Part shown: piece by piece, positions 45,308-55,064 of the stretch
Layout: every line of letters begins with the position of its first letter
How positions within the stretch are numbered: position 1 is the first letter of the stretch
Source: Bacillus sp. P14.5
GTDB taxonomy: Bacteria > Bacillota > Bacilli > Bacillales > Bacillaceae_B
Assembly (NCBI RefSeq): GCF_003316765.1
Contig: NZ_NIJF01000073.1
Location: 124,001-188,000, forward strand
Direction of reading: 5' to 3'
Length of the DNA stretch: 64,000 nucleotides
Program-made: the position numbers and the translations under genes
Notes under the pieces: generated by a model
The model's database searches: none
Seen by the model: the letters and a program-made list of their open reading frames with translations, nothing else
Told to the model about the DNA's origin: nothing

Positions 45308-46395
45308 GAGCATATTGGCAGTTAACATTGGCGCAGCTCCGTATTTTTGCACGAAATAAGCAGGTGCTGCTCTTCACGTTGCTTTTTCCCATCATCTTAA
45401 TGCTGGCGCTGGGTTCGCTTGTTGGAAAAGAAAATTCTGTTTCTTTGTCCGCCGGGGTGGCAGATCTCGATCAAACCGCTGCATCCAAAGACTTAAAGGA
45501 CCGATTTCACGAGAATGAGAGCGTTGAAACAGAAAGCTTCGAAACGGTAAAAGCAGGTAAAAAGGCTGTTGAGAACGGGGATATCCAGCTTCTTATTGAG
45601 ATACCAGCAGGATATGGAGAGAATCTGAAGGGAGAGAATCCAGCCTTCTCGCTTCCGGTTTATTATAATGAAAAAAACCTCGAAAACGCCGAGCTCGGCC
45701 TCACGGTTATAAATGGAATTATTGATCAATACAGCAAAGACCTTGTGGATTATCAACCACTCGTGACCGTTGAAAAGGTAGGCATTGAGGCTTTGAATCT
45801 CCGTTACGTCGATTTCCTTGTGCCGGGGATTGTCGCGTTGATGATTTTGAACAACAATATGAATGGCGTTGCAGGCCAAATCTCAGCGTGGCGTGAGAGA
45901 GGGATTCTTCGCAGGATGCAGGGGACAAGGCTAAAAGCTTCGACTTTCATTGCGGCGCAAATCTCAGCCAGGCTGATGCTGAATGGGACGCAGGCACTGC
46001 TGGTCGTCCTCATCGCCAATCTCATCTTCGGCATAAATGTCGCAGGCTCCTGGCTCGCACTTATTTTCTTCATCGTACTCGGAACCCTGACCTTTATGTC
46101 ACTTGGCTTCGTCATTGCCGGTTTGGCCAAAAACCCTGAAAGCGCAGGCCCGATTGCTGCATTTGTTACGTTTCCCCTATTGTTCCTGGGCGGAGTGTTT
46201 TTTCCAGTCAGTGACATGCCGGAAATCGTTCAGCCGGTTGTTAACATCCTTCCCATTGCCCATCTAAGCTCAGCTCTGCGGGAGACAATGAATCTGGGAA
46301 CACCGTTTTTGGAGCTGGGGACGGAAACGCTGATTCTGGGCGTGTGGCTGGTCGGCGGATTTCTGCTTGCCAGTTATGTGTTTAAGTGGGAGTGA
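45304..46395 (+). CDS. ABC-2 type exporter permease
   Basis: 363 residues. One N-terminal helix (LLFTLLFPIILMLALGSLV), an extracytoplasmic domain of about 130 residues, then five helices with the conserved NNNMNGVAGQISAWRERGIL and LFLGGVFFPVSDMPEIVQPV segments. This is the ABC2_membrane_3 layout. The start codon overlaps the ATPase stop, so both subunits are made together. Likely an exporter of a drug, peptide or lipid. Confidence 0.92.
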   Translation: MRAYWQLTLAQLRIFARNKQVLLFTLLFPIILMLALGSLVGKENSVSLSAGVADLDQTAASKDLKDRFHENESVETESFETVKAGKKAVENGDIQLLIEIPAGYGENLKGENPAFSLPVYYNEKNLENAELGLTVINGIIDQYSKDLVDYQPLVTVEKVGIEALNLRYVDFLVPGIVALMILNNNMNGVAGQISAWRERGILRRMQGTRLKASTFIAAQISARLMLNGTQALLVVLIANLIFGINVAGSWLALIFFIVLGTLTFMSLGFVIAGLAKNPESAGPIAAFVTFPLLFLGGVFFPVSDMPEIVQPVVNILPIAHLSSALRETMNLGTPFLELGTETLILGVWLVGGFLLASYVFKWE

Positions 46396-46454
46396 CCATC
46401 AATATCCGATGGTACACCTGAATAGTGGAAAAACAGTGTAAAATAGCATAGCAG

Positions 46455-46518
46455 ATAGCACCCTGAACGACGGCTTGGCAATAGATATTGTCGCCGTGCG
46501 ATTTTGGGTGCTTTTTTA
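46455..46518 (+). terminator. Terminator after ABC exporter
   Basis: AGCACCC ... GGGTGCTTTTTT, with an inner stem CGACGG/TCGCCG-like; a long branched hairpin followed by a T-run. Confidence 0.7.
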
Positions 46519-46621
46519 CGGTAAGATTTTGTTCCAAGAAGATAAGGGTTTTGGTAATTTACATGGTAAAATATACTAACAATTATGAAAATTGAGTTCT
46601 CATTATCAGGAGGTAGTTATC

Positions 46622-46912
46622 ATGAATGCTTATCTCACCTTTATAATTGCTATGGTGATTATTACGTTTGTTTCGCTTTTAATTTATAGCTTTGGAAGAA
46701 ATAGATCAAAGAATTTTAATAAATACATACCATCAATCGCTTCTGCAATTAGTATCGCTGTGTTTTATTTGAAAATGACATTTATTTCGGAAGGTTATCA
46801 ACCAATCTTAGATATAGTTGTCATTATCATAATGTCGGTTGTGTTAGGAGTTTCTTTATTACTGGCAGTTATTATGGATCTATTAAACATCAGAGATAAA
46901 AACCAAATTTAA
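46622..46912 (+). CDS. YesK-like membrane protein
   Basis: 96 residues from the ATG at 46622, eight bases after AGGAGG. Three hydrophobic segments: LTFIIAMVIITFVSLLIYSF, the middle AISIAVFYLKMTF, and VVIIIMSVVLGVSLLLAVIM. Size and pattern match YesK-like proteins of Bacillus. It opens an AT-rich run of small genes (46.6-50 kb) with lower GC than the flanks. Confidence 0.65.
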   Translation: MNAYLTFIIAMVIITFVSLLIYSFGRNRSKNFNKYIPSIASAISIAVFYLKMTFISEGYQPILDIVVIIIMSVVLGVSLLLAVIMDLLNIRDKNQI

Positions 46913-46993
46913 AAAACAGTGCCAGTTGAGTTCTTCGTCCAATTAACTTTTATTGAATATCTTTAGTAAGGAAATCCGGAGGTGAGCTTTAAG

Positions 46994-47143
46994 GTGAACT
47001 TAGGACCTATTGGTTTATCTTTGTTAGGATTAGTTCCATATATGCTCCTCTTAACTGCGATCCTATTTTTTATCTGCTTTATCTGGAAAAGAAGCGATAA
47101 GTTAGCTTCAATCAGGGAAATAAACAGGATTTTCGAAACTTAA
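46994..47143 (+). CDS. Small single-pass membrane protein, 49 residues
   Basis: GTG start at 46994 behind GGAGGTGAG (spacing somewhat long, about 11). The protein MNLGPIGLSLLGLVPYMLLL... has one long hydrophobic helix, then KRSDKLASIREINRIFET, a charged amphipathic tail. Not recognised. Confidence 0.5.
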   Translation: MNLGPIGLSLLGLVPYMLLLTAILFFICFIWKRSDKLASIREINRIFET

Positions 47144-47235
47144 GTAAATGAGTATCGTCTAATTATTAACGTAATTACCCAGGACCGGACTTAATTGCTT
47201 GGTTTTCGTCAAAAGGTAAAAAGGGGGAATAATCA

Positions 47236-47442
47236 GTGAAGGAATTTCGTGAGAGTTTGAAATACGCTGGAATCATCTTAGGGGTATCGATGCTGATTTT
47301 TTTAGCAGCGGGTTATGCAGATGGCTCATACAATTGGAACACCTTCTACATATTTTTTATGGGAGCTGTTTTTGGTAACTGTGTCGGATTGATGAGAAAT
47401 AAACAGAATTTTAGCGGAACCTTAAAACGAAATTTAAAATAG
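47236..47442 (+). CDS. Small membrane protein, 68 residues
   Basis: GTG start at 47236 with AAGGGGGAA upstream. Two hydrophobic segments (AGIILGVSMLIFLAAGYADG and TFYIFFMGAVFGNCVGLM) and a basic end. Not recognised; one of several small membrane proteins in this AT-rich block. Confidence 0.55.
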   Translation: MKEFRESLKYAGIILGVSMLIFLAAGYADGSYNWNTFYIFFMGAVFGNCVGLMRNKQNFSGTLKRNLK

Positions 47443-47576
47443 AGAATGGAAATACAGCTATCTCTGTAGTTCCGTTATAAGAAGCGTTTGCGGAACAAAC
47501 TGCCGTGTATGGTTCAAGAAGGGGGAGGTTAGTATATACCTCTATTTCAGTTGCGAGAAGCAAAGGAGGAAAGATT

Positions 47577-47753
47577 TTGACAAGAAATAAAATGATGATA
47601 ATTGCTGTATTTTCAATAGGCTGCATATTACTTCTTGCTTTTAAAGCCATAAGCAACCAGGATTATTCCTACTTAACTGGAGTGGTTAGCATACTTGTTA
47701 TCTTCTTTTTCAAGAAGAGAGAGTACGGTCGGAGTAAAGAACGATTTGATTAA
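47577..47753 (+). CDS. Small membrane protein, 58 residues
   Basis: TTG start at 47577, eight bases after AAAGGAGGAAA; the longer frame upstream has no ribosome site. Two helices (MMIIAVFSIGCILLLAFKAI and LTGVVSILVIFFF) and a basic tail KKREYGRSKERFD. Not recognised. Confidence 0.55.
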   Translation: MTRNKMMIIAVFSIGCILLLAFKAISNQDYSYLTGVVSILVIFFFKKREYGRSKERFD

Positions 47754-47834
47754 AGAGAGCGTTTAAAACAGCCGATCCTTGTTCAAGTAAAGGAAGGTTA
47801 ATGCAAAAAATAGTGTAATTCTCTTAGGGGGGAA

Positions 47835-48283
47835 TTGTTTTATAATGCTAAAACACATAGAACGCTTTTATTATTTTTACTTGTGTTTGCTATCTGGGCA
47901 TTATTTTTAAATAGAGATTATCCACATATGTATTATTTTCTTATACCTTATTTTATATTTGTTCTTACAGCTAATTTTAGTCAATTTAAGTTATTGATTG
48001 AAAAAGATACTTTGTCTTTTCAAATGATAATATTTGAGTTGAACGTTTACAGAAAAGAGATTAAGTCTAATCAAATTGCTGTTATGAAATTCAAGCGTGT
48101 TGGCTGGGGCAGGAAATGCGTAGTAGCACAAACGAAAAAAGGGCTTAATTTAAGGCTTGTTAATTTCTATCCAGAAAAAATTTTCATGACTTAATTGATT
48201 TTGCTAATGAACACGATATATCCGTATTTAAAACCAGGGATTATTTGATTGATGCACCTAAAGCTTGTCAATACTATAATTAA
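47835..48283 (+). CDS. PH-like membrane protein, broken by one missing base
   Basis: The frame from a TTG at 47835 has two helices (LLLFLLVFAIWALFL, YFLIPYFIFVLTANF) and a small beta domain (FKLLIEKDTLSFQMII...KKGLNLRLVNFYPEK), then stops at 48194. One base added in AAAAAATTTT (48175-48184) lets it run on as FHDLIDFANEHDISVFKTRD... to the stop at 48283. The total is about 149 residues, typical of bacterial PH-like proteins. An ATG at 47845 is an alternative start if another base is missing. Function unknown. Confidence 0.6.
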
Positions 48284-48322
48284 TTAGATTAAGTGAAATG
48301 GGAAGGGAAAGGGGGATTGGAT

Positions 48323-48961
48323 ATGAAAATTAATATAAGAAATGAAAGTCCACAAGATTACAGAGTAGTTGAAGAAATTGCTAGAGAAGCCTTTTGGAAT
48401 TTATATTTTCCTGGATGTCATGAACATTTTGTTATACACAAAATGAGAGCACATGAAGATTTCATTAAAGAACTTTCCTTTGTGATTGAAGTTGAAGGTA
48501 ATATTGTAGGTGGCATATTTTATACTCATTCGAAGGTAGTATCCGAGGATAATAAAGAATATAAAACAGTTAGTTTTGGACCAGTATTTATTTCTCCTGA
48601 ATACCATAGGAAAGGACTCGGAAGAAATTTAATTACTCATTCTATTCAAGCGGCAAAAGAAATGGGATATCGCGCTATTATCACACTAGGGTACCCGTAT
48701 CATTATGAGCCATATGGATTTATAGGGGGTAAAAATTACAACATATCCATGCCTGATAAAAAATTTTATAAAGGATTGTTGGTATTACCACTTTACGAAG
48801 GGGCGTTGGATTGTATATCTGGTTATGTGAGGTTTTCTGATGTCTTAGAAGTTAACGATGATGAAGTGAATGAGTTTGATAAATCGTTTCCTCCAAAAGA
48901 AAAGAAGTTTCAGGAGAGCCAAACTGAATTTGAAAAAGCAGCATCCATGCTTGATGATTAA
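48323..48961 (+). CDS. GNAT acetyltransferase
   Basis: 212 residues from the ATG at 48323 with GGGGGATTGG upstream; a longer reading from 48293 has poorer support. The fold starts INIRNESPQDYRVVEEIARE, the acetyl-CoA loop is FISPEYHRKGLGRNLITHSI, and YHYEPYGFIGGKNYNI follows, a pattern of the N-acetyltransferases that act on small amines. The C-terminal charged tail is unusual but not diagnostic. Confidence 0.85.
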   Translation: MKINIRNESPQDYRVVEEIAREAFWNLYFPGCHEHFVIHKMRAHEDFIKELSFVIEVEGNIVGGIFYTHSKVVSEDNKEYKTVSFGPVFISPEYHRKGLGRNLITHSIQAAKEMGYRAIITLGYPYHYEPYGFIGGKNYNISMPDKKFYKGLLVLPLYEGALDCISGYVRFSDVLEVNDDEVNEFDKSFPPKEKKFQESQTEFEKAASMLDD

Positions 48962-49106
48962 TAAAAAGACTTAAAATAATGATGTCACTAAAAATAACCT
49001 ATGGTTAATACTTTGAAACTGAGTCTTCAAGAATTGGGGGCGTTTGTCCAATACGGGCAATCGCTTCTTCTCTAAAAGATTAGGTTATTTAAGTAGGGGG
49101 GGCTTT

Positions 49107-49517
49107 GTGGAAGTAGTAAAATCAATGGAAATTCACCATAATATGTGGAACCTCTTATCATTTGCTACCTCAGAAAAAAACATTAACCAAGAATATAATT
49201 CGTATATAAAATTGCCAACCAAAAAACTTTATAGCTATTTTCTTGGCGATGAGAGTGTGGGTTGTATTGGCATTGAATTATTTAGTCAAAGGCGGTGTGA
49301 GATAAAACATATTGCAGTATCGCCAAAACATAGAAACAAAAGCGTAGGAAGTAAAATGATTAACTTCATATTAGATAAATATTCGTTCGCTACTGTGTTG
49401 GCTGAAACCGATAGTGATGCTGTGAATTTCTATAAGAATTATGGCTTTAAAATAACAAGTTTAGGAGAAAAGTATCCTGGAGTTGAACGTTTTCAGTGTA
49501 CTTTTATAAATGATTAA
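49107..49517 (+). CDS. GNAT acetyltransferase
   Basis: 136 residues from the GTG at 49107, behind AGTAGGGGGGG; an ATG at 49125 is an alternative. The acetyl-CoA loop is IAVSPKHRNKSVGSKMINFI, followed by AETDSDAVNFYKNYGFKITS, the standard GNAT end. The N-terminal third (HHNMWNLLSFATSEKNINQEY) is less typical. Substrate unknown. Confidence 0.8.
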   Translation: MEVVKSMEIHHNMWNLLSFATSEKNINQEYNSYIKLPTKKLYSYFLGDESVGCIGIELFSQRRCEIKHIAVSPKHRNKSVGSKMINFILDKYSFATVLAETDSDAVNFYKNYGFKITSLGEKYPGVERFQCTFIND

Positions 49518-49602
49518 ACAATTCTTACTTAAAATCAACAACGGTGCCCCCGATACGTAAAGACTCGATTTCAAGATATTTTAAGGAAATCATTAAGTTA
49601 AG

Positions 49603-49947
49603 TTGAAACAAATCTGGCTGGGTTCGTGGAAACTATTTGATGATAACAGGAAAGAGGGAGTGCTGGTTACTGCTGATTATCCTCCAGAATCAGAAAATGA
49701 AGGGGTTAGTTGGGGAGCATCAGGAGCGAATGGTAAAGTGGCTTATTATTTTGGAATGATTTCCAACCCCAATGTAGAAAAAATTATAATTGAGACTCCG
49801 GATAAAGAATATACCAAGATCCCTTTTATCCATTTGAATGAAAGACGTTTTTTTCTCCTAAAGACTGAAGGAAGTATTTTTCATTATGATTTCAAAGCCT
49901 TATCGGAAAACGGAGAAATCATTGCACCTAGAACACCTAAGCATTAA
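49603..49947 (+). CDS. Hypothetical protein, 114 residues, possibly truncated
   Basis: TTG start at 49603 directly after an in-frame stop, with no clear ribosome site, so the visible frame may be only the C-terminal part of a longer gene. All-beta pattern: VSWGASGANGKVAYYFGMIS, VEKIIIETPDKEYTKIPF, RRFFLLKTEGSIFHYDFKAL. Not recognised. A terminator follows. Confidence 0.45.
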   Translation: MKQIWLGSWKLFDDNRKEGVLVTADYPPESENEGVSWGASGANGKVAYYFGMISNPNVEKIIIETPDKEYTKIPFIHLNERRFFLLKTEGSIFHYDFKALSENGEIIAPRTPKH

Positions 49948-49986
49948 AAACTTAATAAAAGATGACGTAATAACAGCACTTTTAAT

Positions 49987-50018
49987 AAAAAAAGCTTGGG
50001 GTCTCCCAAGCTTTTTTA
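49987..50018. terminator. Bidirectional terminator
   Basis: AAAAAAGCTTGGG, GTCT, CCCAAGCTTTTTT between convergent genes. Confidence 0.9.
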
Positions 50019-50042
50019 ATGTGTTCACATTACCGGAACTAC

Positions 50043-51192
50043 TTAGGAGACCCCTCGTTCCTTTTTAAATAATGACGGCGGCAATGGAGCCCGATGCTTT
50101 TTCCCTCTTAGTCCAAAGAGAATTCTAAGGAATGGGAGGGTGCGGATCACAAAATGATAGATGAAAGCAATGATGAGAAATGAAACCACTGTCAGAAAGA
50201 AAAATTTCAATGAAATAGGCAAGCTCCAATCTTTGATTAAGAAACCTATTATAACGATAACGGGCTGATGCAGAATATAAAAAGGCAAGGAGGCTTCACT
50301 GGTATAGCGGAGAAGCTTGTTGGTAAAAAACAAGTACTTGTCAGCCAAGTGACAGAAGGACAGAATCAAGTTCAAGCTGCCGATTACAGCCAAAGTGGTG
50401 AATAGGATAAACTCCATCGATCCTCTTTCAGGGTAATCCAGCATGAACCAGAGAGCAGAGGTGATTGTTGCGAACAGCCCAAGCAGCAGATGCACAGGAA
50501 ATGTCCTTTTTAATAGAGAAAGCAATTGGTCACTGCTGAAAAGATAGTAGCCCGCAAGAAACAGCACCAGGTAAACGAGCAGATCCCATCCGCCCAGGTG
50601 GACGGTTTCAACAAAGGCAGCCACTGCGATCATGGCGATGTGCAAAAGGATTAAATGAAGGGGTGTAACATTTTTAATAGACTTAGATTTTTTGAATAAG
50701 TGCATTGTTACTAATGAAAAGAGAATCAGGGCAAGCAGGTACCATAGATGCAGGCCGACGAATGCGAAGTTTCCGGTGCCACCGATTTCTAAATAAAGTC
50801 CCTTGTAAGTCTGGGGGAGGAAATCCAGGAACGACCCTGTGAACTGATTGTTATCTACACGTTCAATATAAACTTGAGGTGGAGACAGGATCAATACCCC
50901 GAATATCAGTGGAATCCCGAGACGAAGCAGCCTCTCTTTCATATAGGTTCCCATGCTTCTTTTTTGCAGGGAGTTGTGGGAGCTGATACCGGAAATCATA
51001 AAGAAAATTGGCATGATCCAGGTGCCGATCAAGAGGGAGAACGCCAGAATTACAGAGGTATCCAATTCATTATTTTTCACATGCCAATCAAAAGGGTTAA
51101 AAACATCGAGCAATGATATAAAAAACAAGCAGAGTTGCTATGACCTTCATCCAATCCAGATCGTATCTCCTTGGGTCCCGCAGTTTTTCCAT
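50043..51192 (-). CDS. Acyltransferase family 3 membrane protein, broken by two missing bases
   Basis: The ATG at 51192 (AAAGGAG upstream) starts MEKLRDPRRYDLDWMKVIAT and goes out of frame. Restoring one T in each of two runs (51120-51125 and 51099-51103, A on the plus strand) gives LLVFLYHCSMFFNPFDWHVK, the typical start of Bacillus acyltransferase-3 proteins, and joins the 360-residue main frame. The product of about 382 residues has some ten membrane helices and the catalytic His in YHCSMFF. It probably acylates cell-surface glycans or lipids. Confidence 0.85.
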
Positions 51193-51510
51193 AATGAAAT
51201 CTCCTTTGAACTAATCTATCCAATTCCATTCTATTCGGCGGGCTGGAGAGATTTTCCTTCTGAGTATCAAATCGGAAACCTATTTCTCCTGAACGAAGCA
51301 GCCGCACCTTCACACAAACTTTGCTGAAATTCACGCTCTTCAGTCTCGGATCCAAATTTTTTTGTCGGAGCTAAAATAGCTGCTGGCGCTGTTTTTATGA
51401 TCTATGTTATTGAAAATATTGTTATACATATCTGAGTTCTTTTACTATAGATTACAAGCTTTCTATTCATTTTAATTGTATTGAAGATGTTCTTGCTTTT
51501 ATCCGCGTTG

Positions 51511-51599
51511 ATTGGAGTGGAAGACGTTCGACCTCCTGCGGGACTAGCGGGAGGCTCACCGGCCGCCCCGCGGAGTCGGGCGTCTGGAACGGAAATCAT
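51511..51599. repeat. Short Bacillaceae intergenic repeat
   Basis: TTGATTGGAGTGGAAGAC ... CTGCGGGACTAGCGGGAGGC ... CCCCGCGGAGTC ... GGAACGGAAATCA. Same ends and inner words as the composite repeat at 14051-14354, without the nested insert. 51193-51510 shows no gene or other signal. Confidence 0.75.
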
Positions 51600-51660
51600 T
51601 TATAAACAAGAATGTTCTTTAACACAGGCTTTTTATTTAAATTAGTTTATTATTTAAAAC

Positions 51661-51682
51661 ACTCACGAAACCGGTTTACTAA
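51661..51682. promoter_or_regulatory. LacI-family operator O1 (imperfect)
   Basis: CACGAAACCGGTTTACTAAA, centred on CC|GG at 51672/51673. Shares GAAACCGGTTT with the perfect operator at 51777; their centres are 115 bp apart (11 turns), and the promoter lies between them. Confidence 0.8.
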
Positions 51683-51710
51683 AATACCAAGGATAATTTA
51701 AAAAAACCTA

Positions 51711-51738
51711 TTGAAAACGGATACAAAGATGTTATAAT
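51711..51738 (+). promoter_or_regulatory. Sigma-A promoter of sugar importer operon
   Basis: TTGAAA at 51711-51716, 16-base spacer, TATAAT at 51733-51738. Flanked by the two LacI-type operators. Confidence 0.85.
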
Positions 51739-51776
51739 CGTCATTAGAAGCAGAATCAATTGATTTTTTTTACTCA

Positions 51777-51798
51777 TTTACGAAACCGGTTTCGTAAA
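51777..51798. promoter_or_regulatory. LacI-family operator O2 (perfect palindrome)
   Basis: A perfect 22-bp palindrome: TTTACGAAACC and its complement GGTTTCGTAAA. It lies downstream of the -10 box, in the leader, and blocks transcription when bound. The probable ligand-responsive repressor is encoded at 55065. Confidence 0.9.
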
Positions 51799-51857
51799 TG
51801 TTTCCAGATGAATTGGTTGAGACTATGGAGAGAATGTTAAATGGAGGGGTAGATGGA

Positions 51858-53135
51858 ATGAAATTTAAAAAGAGTTTGCTTGCTGTTATGTTACTGGGTT
51901 TAAGCGCATTTCTTTTTGCTTGCGGTGGAGAAGAATCTTCCGGCGGCGAAGATGGGGATAAAGTGACACTGGATTTTTGGTTGTTCGGAGCAACGAACTA
52001 TGAGGCGTTAGCAGAGGAATATGAAAAAGAAAATCCTGATGTGAAAATCAATATTAAGACTTCGGAATTAGGAGATCACCATAATAGTTTGTTTACGGCC
52101 ATTTCTTCTGGTACAGGAGCTCCTGATCTAGCGATGATCGAAGTTGATCAGTTAGACCGTTACCGTGAAGCGCAGGATCGTTTTGTGAACTTATATGATT
52201 TAGGTGCTGAAGATATTAAAGGTGAATATTTGGACTGGAAATGGAGAGGTGCTGAGAACGGCGATGGAGACTTCCTATTTGGCCTTCCGACAGACATCGG
52301 TCCAAAAGCAATGTACTACCATACAGAGGTTTTTGAAGAGGCTGGCCTGCCGACAGATCCTGATGAAGTGAGCGAGTTGATCTCAACTCCTGAAGCTTTC
52401 AAAGAGGCAGCCAAAAAAGTTCTTGATGCAACTGACAAGCCGATGGTAGACAGCATGGAAATGGCATTCCGCGCTAACATGGATGCTCTTGAAGTGAGTT
52501 ATTTCAACCGTGATGGCGAGCTGTTGATTGAAGAGAAGGATAATGGCGTTAAAGAAGCATATGACTTTGCCGTTGAATTGGATCAAGAAGGGTACGTTGG
52601 AAACTTCGAAATGTGGACACCTGAATGGGCGAATGCATTGAATATAGGCGGATTTGCTGTAGAAATGGCACCGGCTTGGTTAAAAGGCTACATGACAGAA
52701 AACGCTCCTGAAGGGGAAGGAAAGTGGCGCGTGACAACATTGCCTACTCAATTTGCCGGCAACTGGGGAGGTTCTTATATCTCCATTCCTTCAGAAACCA
52801 AGCATAGTGAAGAAGCTTATGAGTTTGCCCAATGGCTTCTTTCTTCAGAGAACCAAATGCAATCTTTTGTTGAAAATGGCCTGTTCCCATCCGCACCTGA
52901 CGTGTATGAGATGGAAGAGTTTAAAAACAATTCAGATGCTTATTTTGGCGGAGAAAATACAGCCAAATACTTTGCAGAAGCAGCTAAAGAGATTCCTGAA
53001 GTATACAAAGGACCTAAATATGTAACTGTAAATAATGAAGTTCTAACAGCACTCCGGAATGTCCTAGAAGGCGGAGATCCTGAAAAGGAATGGGATGCTG
53101 CTGTCAAACGTATCAAAGATTTGCTGAAACGTTAA
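51858..53135 (+). CDS. Sugar ABC transporter solute-binding lipoprotein
   Basis: About 425 residues from the ATG at 51858, behind GGAGGGG; an in-frame ATG at 51798 lies in the operator and is not the start. Lipobox LFAC (Cys22). Family 1 solute-binding protein: VTLDFWLFGATNYEALAEEY, APDLAMIEVDQLDRY, and a C-terminal EYPD-like tail with NEVLTALRNVLEGGDPEKEW. First gene of a LacI-controlled operon with two permeases, a regulator and a GH1 enzyme, so a beta-glucoside or cello-oligosaccharide is the likely ligand (inference). Confidence 0.93.
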   Translation: MKFKKSLLAVMLLGLSAFLFACGGEESSGGEDGDKVTLDFWLFGATNYEALAEEYEKENPDVKINIKTSELGDHHNSLFTAISSGTGAPDLAMIEVDQLDRYREAQDRFVNLYDLGAEDIKGEYLDWKWRGAENGDGDFLFGLPTDIGPKAMYYHTEVFEEAGLPTDPDEVSELISTPEAFKEAAKKVLDATDKPMVDSMEMAFRANMDALEVSYFNRDGELLIEEKDNGVKEAYDFAVELDQEGYVGNFEMWTPEWANALNIGGFAVEMAPAWLKGYMTENAPEGEGKWRVTTLPTQFAGNWGGSYISIPSETKHSEEAYEFAQWLLSSENQMQSFVENGLFPSAPDVYEMEEFKNNSDAYFGGENTAKYFAEAAKEIPEVYKGPKYVTVNNEVLTALRNVLEGGDPEKEWDAAVKRIKDLLKR

Positions 53136-53195
53136 TGCTAACCGGGCTGGATGGAGGTTTCCATCTGGCCCTCATTTCTTAAGGAGGTAGTCAGG

Positions 53196-54142
53196 TTGGA
53201 AAATACACATAAGCAAGCAAGGACCTCTGCTAAAGTCAGTAAATTATCCGAAAAGAAAAAGATATGATCTCTGGCTATTTATATGTTGCGCCCTTCTTCA
53301 TCATTTTTGGCATCATTGGACTTTATCCCGCGATTTTCAGTATCGTGCTTGCTTTTCAAAAATGGAACGGTTTAGGGGAGATGGAATTTGTAGGATTGAG
53401 CAACTTTGCAATCGTCCTGCAGGATCCCCTGTTTTGGAAGTCTCTTTATAACACCATCATCATCGGTTTGATGGGTACAGCCCCGCAATTGATTGTAGGG
53501 ATCATTCTGGCTTACTTCTTGAATATGGCTGTCATCCGGTTCACAAATTTCTTCAGGGTGACCATCTTCATGCCGTATATCACATCCATGGTTGCAGTGG
53601 CTTTAGTGTTTGGTGTGTTTTTCAGTGGAGATGAGAGTGCTCTGGCAAACTACGTTATCGGATTATTCGGTGTGGATCCAGTGAGCTGGAAAACGTCCGA
53701 GTGGGGAGCGAAAATCGCCATCTCATTGATGGTCTTCTGGCGCTGGGTCGGATACAACACCATCATTTATCTGGCTGGCCTTCAAAGTATCCCGAAGGAT
53801 TTATATGAGGCTGCCACAATTGATGGAGCCAGCAAATTTCAGCAATTTACTCACATCACCATCCCTTTGCTGAAGCCGTTCATTGTGTTGACTGTCTTTA
53901 TGTCCACAGTGGGAGCTCTTCAGTTGTTTGCGGAACCAACCGTTTTCTTGGGAGCTTCGGCATTCAGCCGTGATGAGGCGATGACCGTCGTGATGTATTT
54001 ATATCGTGATGCCTTCAATTTAGGGTCATTCGGAACAGCTTCTGCAACGGCAGTATTGTTATTGATTATCATTATAGCGGCCGCTGCTTTGAATACATGG
54101 CTGACTTCAGGTGCAGGCAGCAAGAAGAAGAGAGGTGTATAA
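53196..54142 (+). CDS. Sugar ABC transporter permease, MalF type, start region broken by one missing base
   Basis: The main frame starts at an ATG at 53264 with no ribosome site. A TTG at 53196 behind AAGGAGG starts MENTHKQARTSAKVSKLSEK and joins the main frame if one A is restored in A5 at 53256-53260 (EKKKDMISGYLYVAPFF). The corrected product has about 315 residues, six helices and the EAA loop LYEAATIDGASKFQQFTHIT. It forms the importer with the next gene. Confidence 0.9.
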
Positions 54143-54145
54143 GAG

Positions 54146-54985
54146 ATGGGACAACAGCGGAAAAAACCATTTAACTTAGGAACGTTTATGATTTATGCAG
54201 TTCTGAGCCTTGCTTCTCTGTTCTCTCTATTTCCGTTTTATTGGATGTTTGTCATGGCGACGCGTCCAAGTGCGGCTTATAATTCGATTCCTCCGACAAT
54301 CCTTCCCGGTGGAATGCTTGTTGAAAACTTCCAAAAAGTTTTGGATACGATTCCTTTCTTCAATGCGATGTGGAATACGGTCCTCTTATGTACGACCGTC
54401 ACAGTGGCTGTTTTATTCATCAGTTCGCTTGCTGGTTTTGCTTTTGCGAAATTCAATTTTCCGGGCAAAAACTTTTTATTCATCTGTATTCTGCTGACAA
54501 TGGTCATTCCTCCTCAGCTGGGATTGATTCCACAGTACTATTTGATTTCCCAATTAGGATGGCTGGATACGCTGCTCGGGGCAGGAGTATTGTTCTTGCT
54601 CAATCCGCTTGGAATCTTTCTGATGCGCCAGTACATCACTCAATCTGTACCGGATGAACTGATGGAGGCGGCCAAGCTGGATGGCTGTTCGAACTTCCGT
54701 ATTTATTGGAGTATCGTACTTCCAATCGTCAAACCAGCCTTTGCTACTTTGGGAATCATCGTGTTCACACTCGTGTGGGGCGAATTCTTATGGCAGTTCA
54801 CGGTGCTTCGCGACCCCGCATCTTATACTTTGCAGGTAGCACTCGCATCCCTGAATAATGCGTTCCGAGTCGATTTCGGTATGCTTTTATCAGGTGTATT
54901 CTGGGCCACCGTTCCATTGATCGTCATCTTCCTGTTTTTCAATAAATGGTTTATTTCCAGTATTACGGAAGGTTCGATCAAGTAA
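54146..54985 (+). CDS. Sugar ABC transporter permease, MalG type
   Basis: 279 residues, six helices. The EAA loop reads DELMEAAKLDGCSNFRIYWS. AAGAGAGG lies just before the ATG, with three bases between it and the previous stop. Partner of the preceding MalF-type permease; a shared MsmX-like ATPase is again expected because no ATPase gene is present. Confidence 0.93.
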   Translation: MGQQRKKPFNLGTFMIYAVLSLASLFSLFPFYWMFVMATRPSAAYNSIPPTILPGGMLVENFQKVLDTIPFFNAMWNTVLLCTTVTVAVLFISSLAGFAFAKFNFPGKNFLFICILLTMVIPPQLGLIPQYYLISQLGWLDTLLGAGVLFLLNPLGIFLMRQYITQSVPDELMEAAKLDGCSNFRIYWSIVLPIVKPAFATLGIIVFTLVWGEFLWQFTVLRDPASYTLQVALASLNNAFRVDFGMLLSGVFWATVPLIVIFLFFNKWFISSITEGSIK

Positions 54986-55064
54986 AACGGTGCCACTCCC
55001 TCTAATTGTTGGTACAATTATACTAATAAGATATCGGACAATGCTTAAGGAGCTGTAACACACA

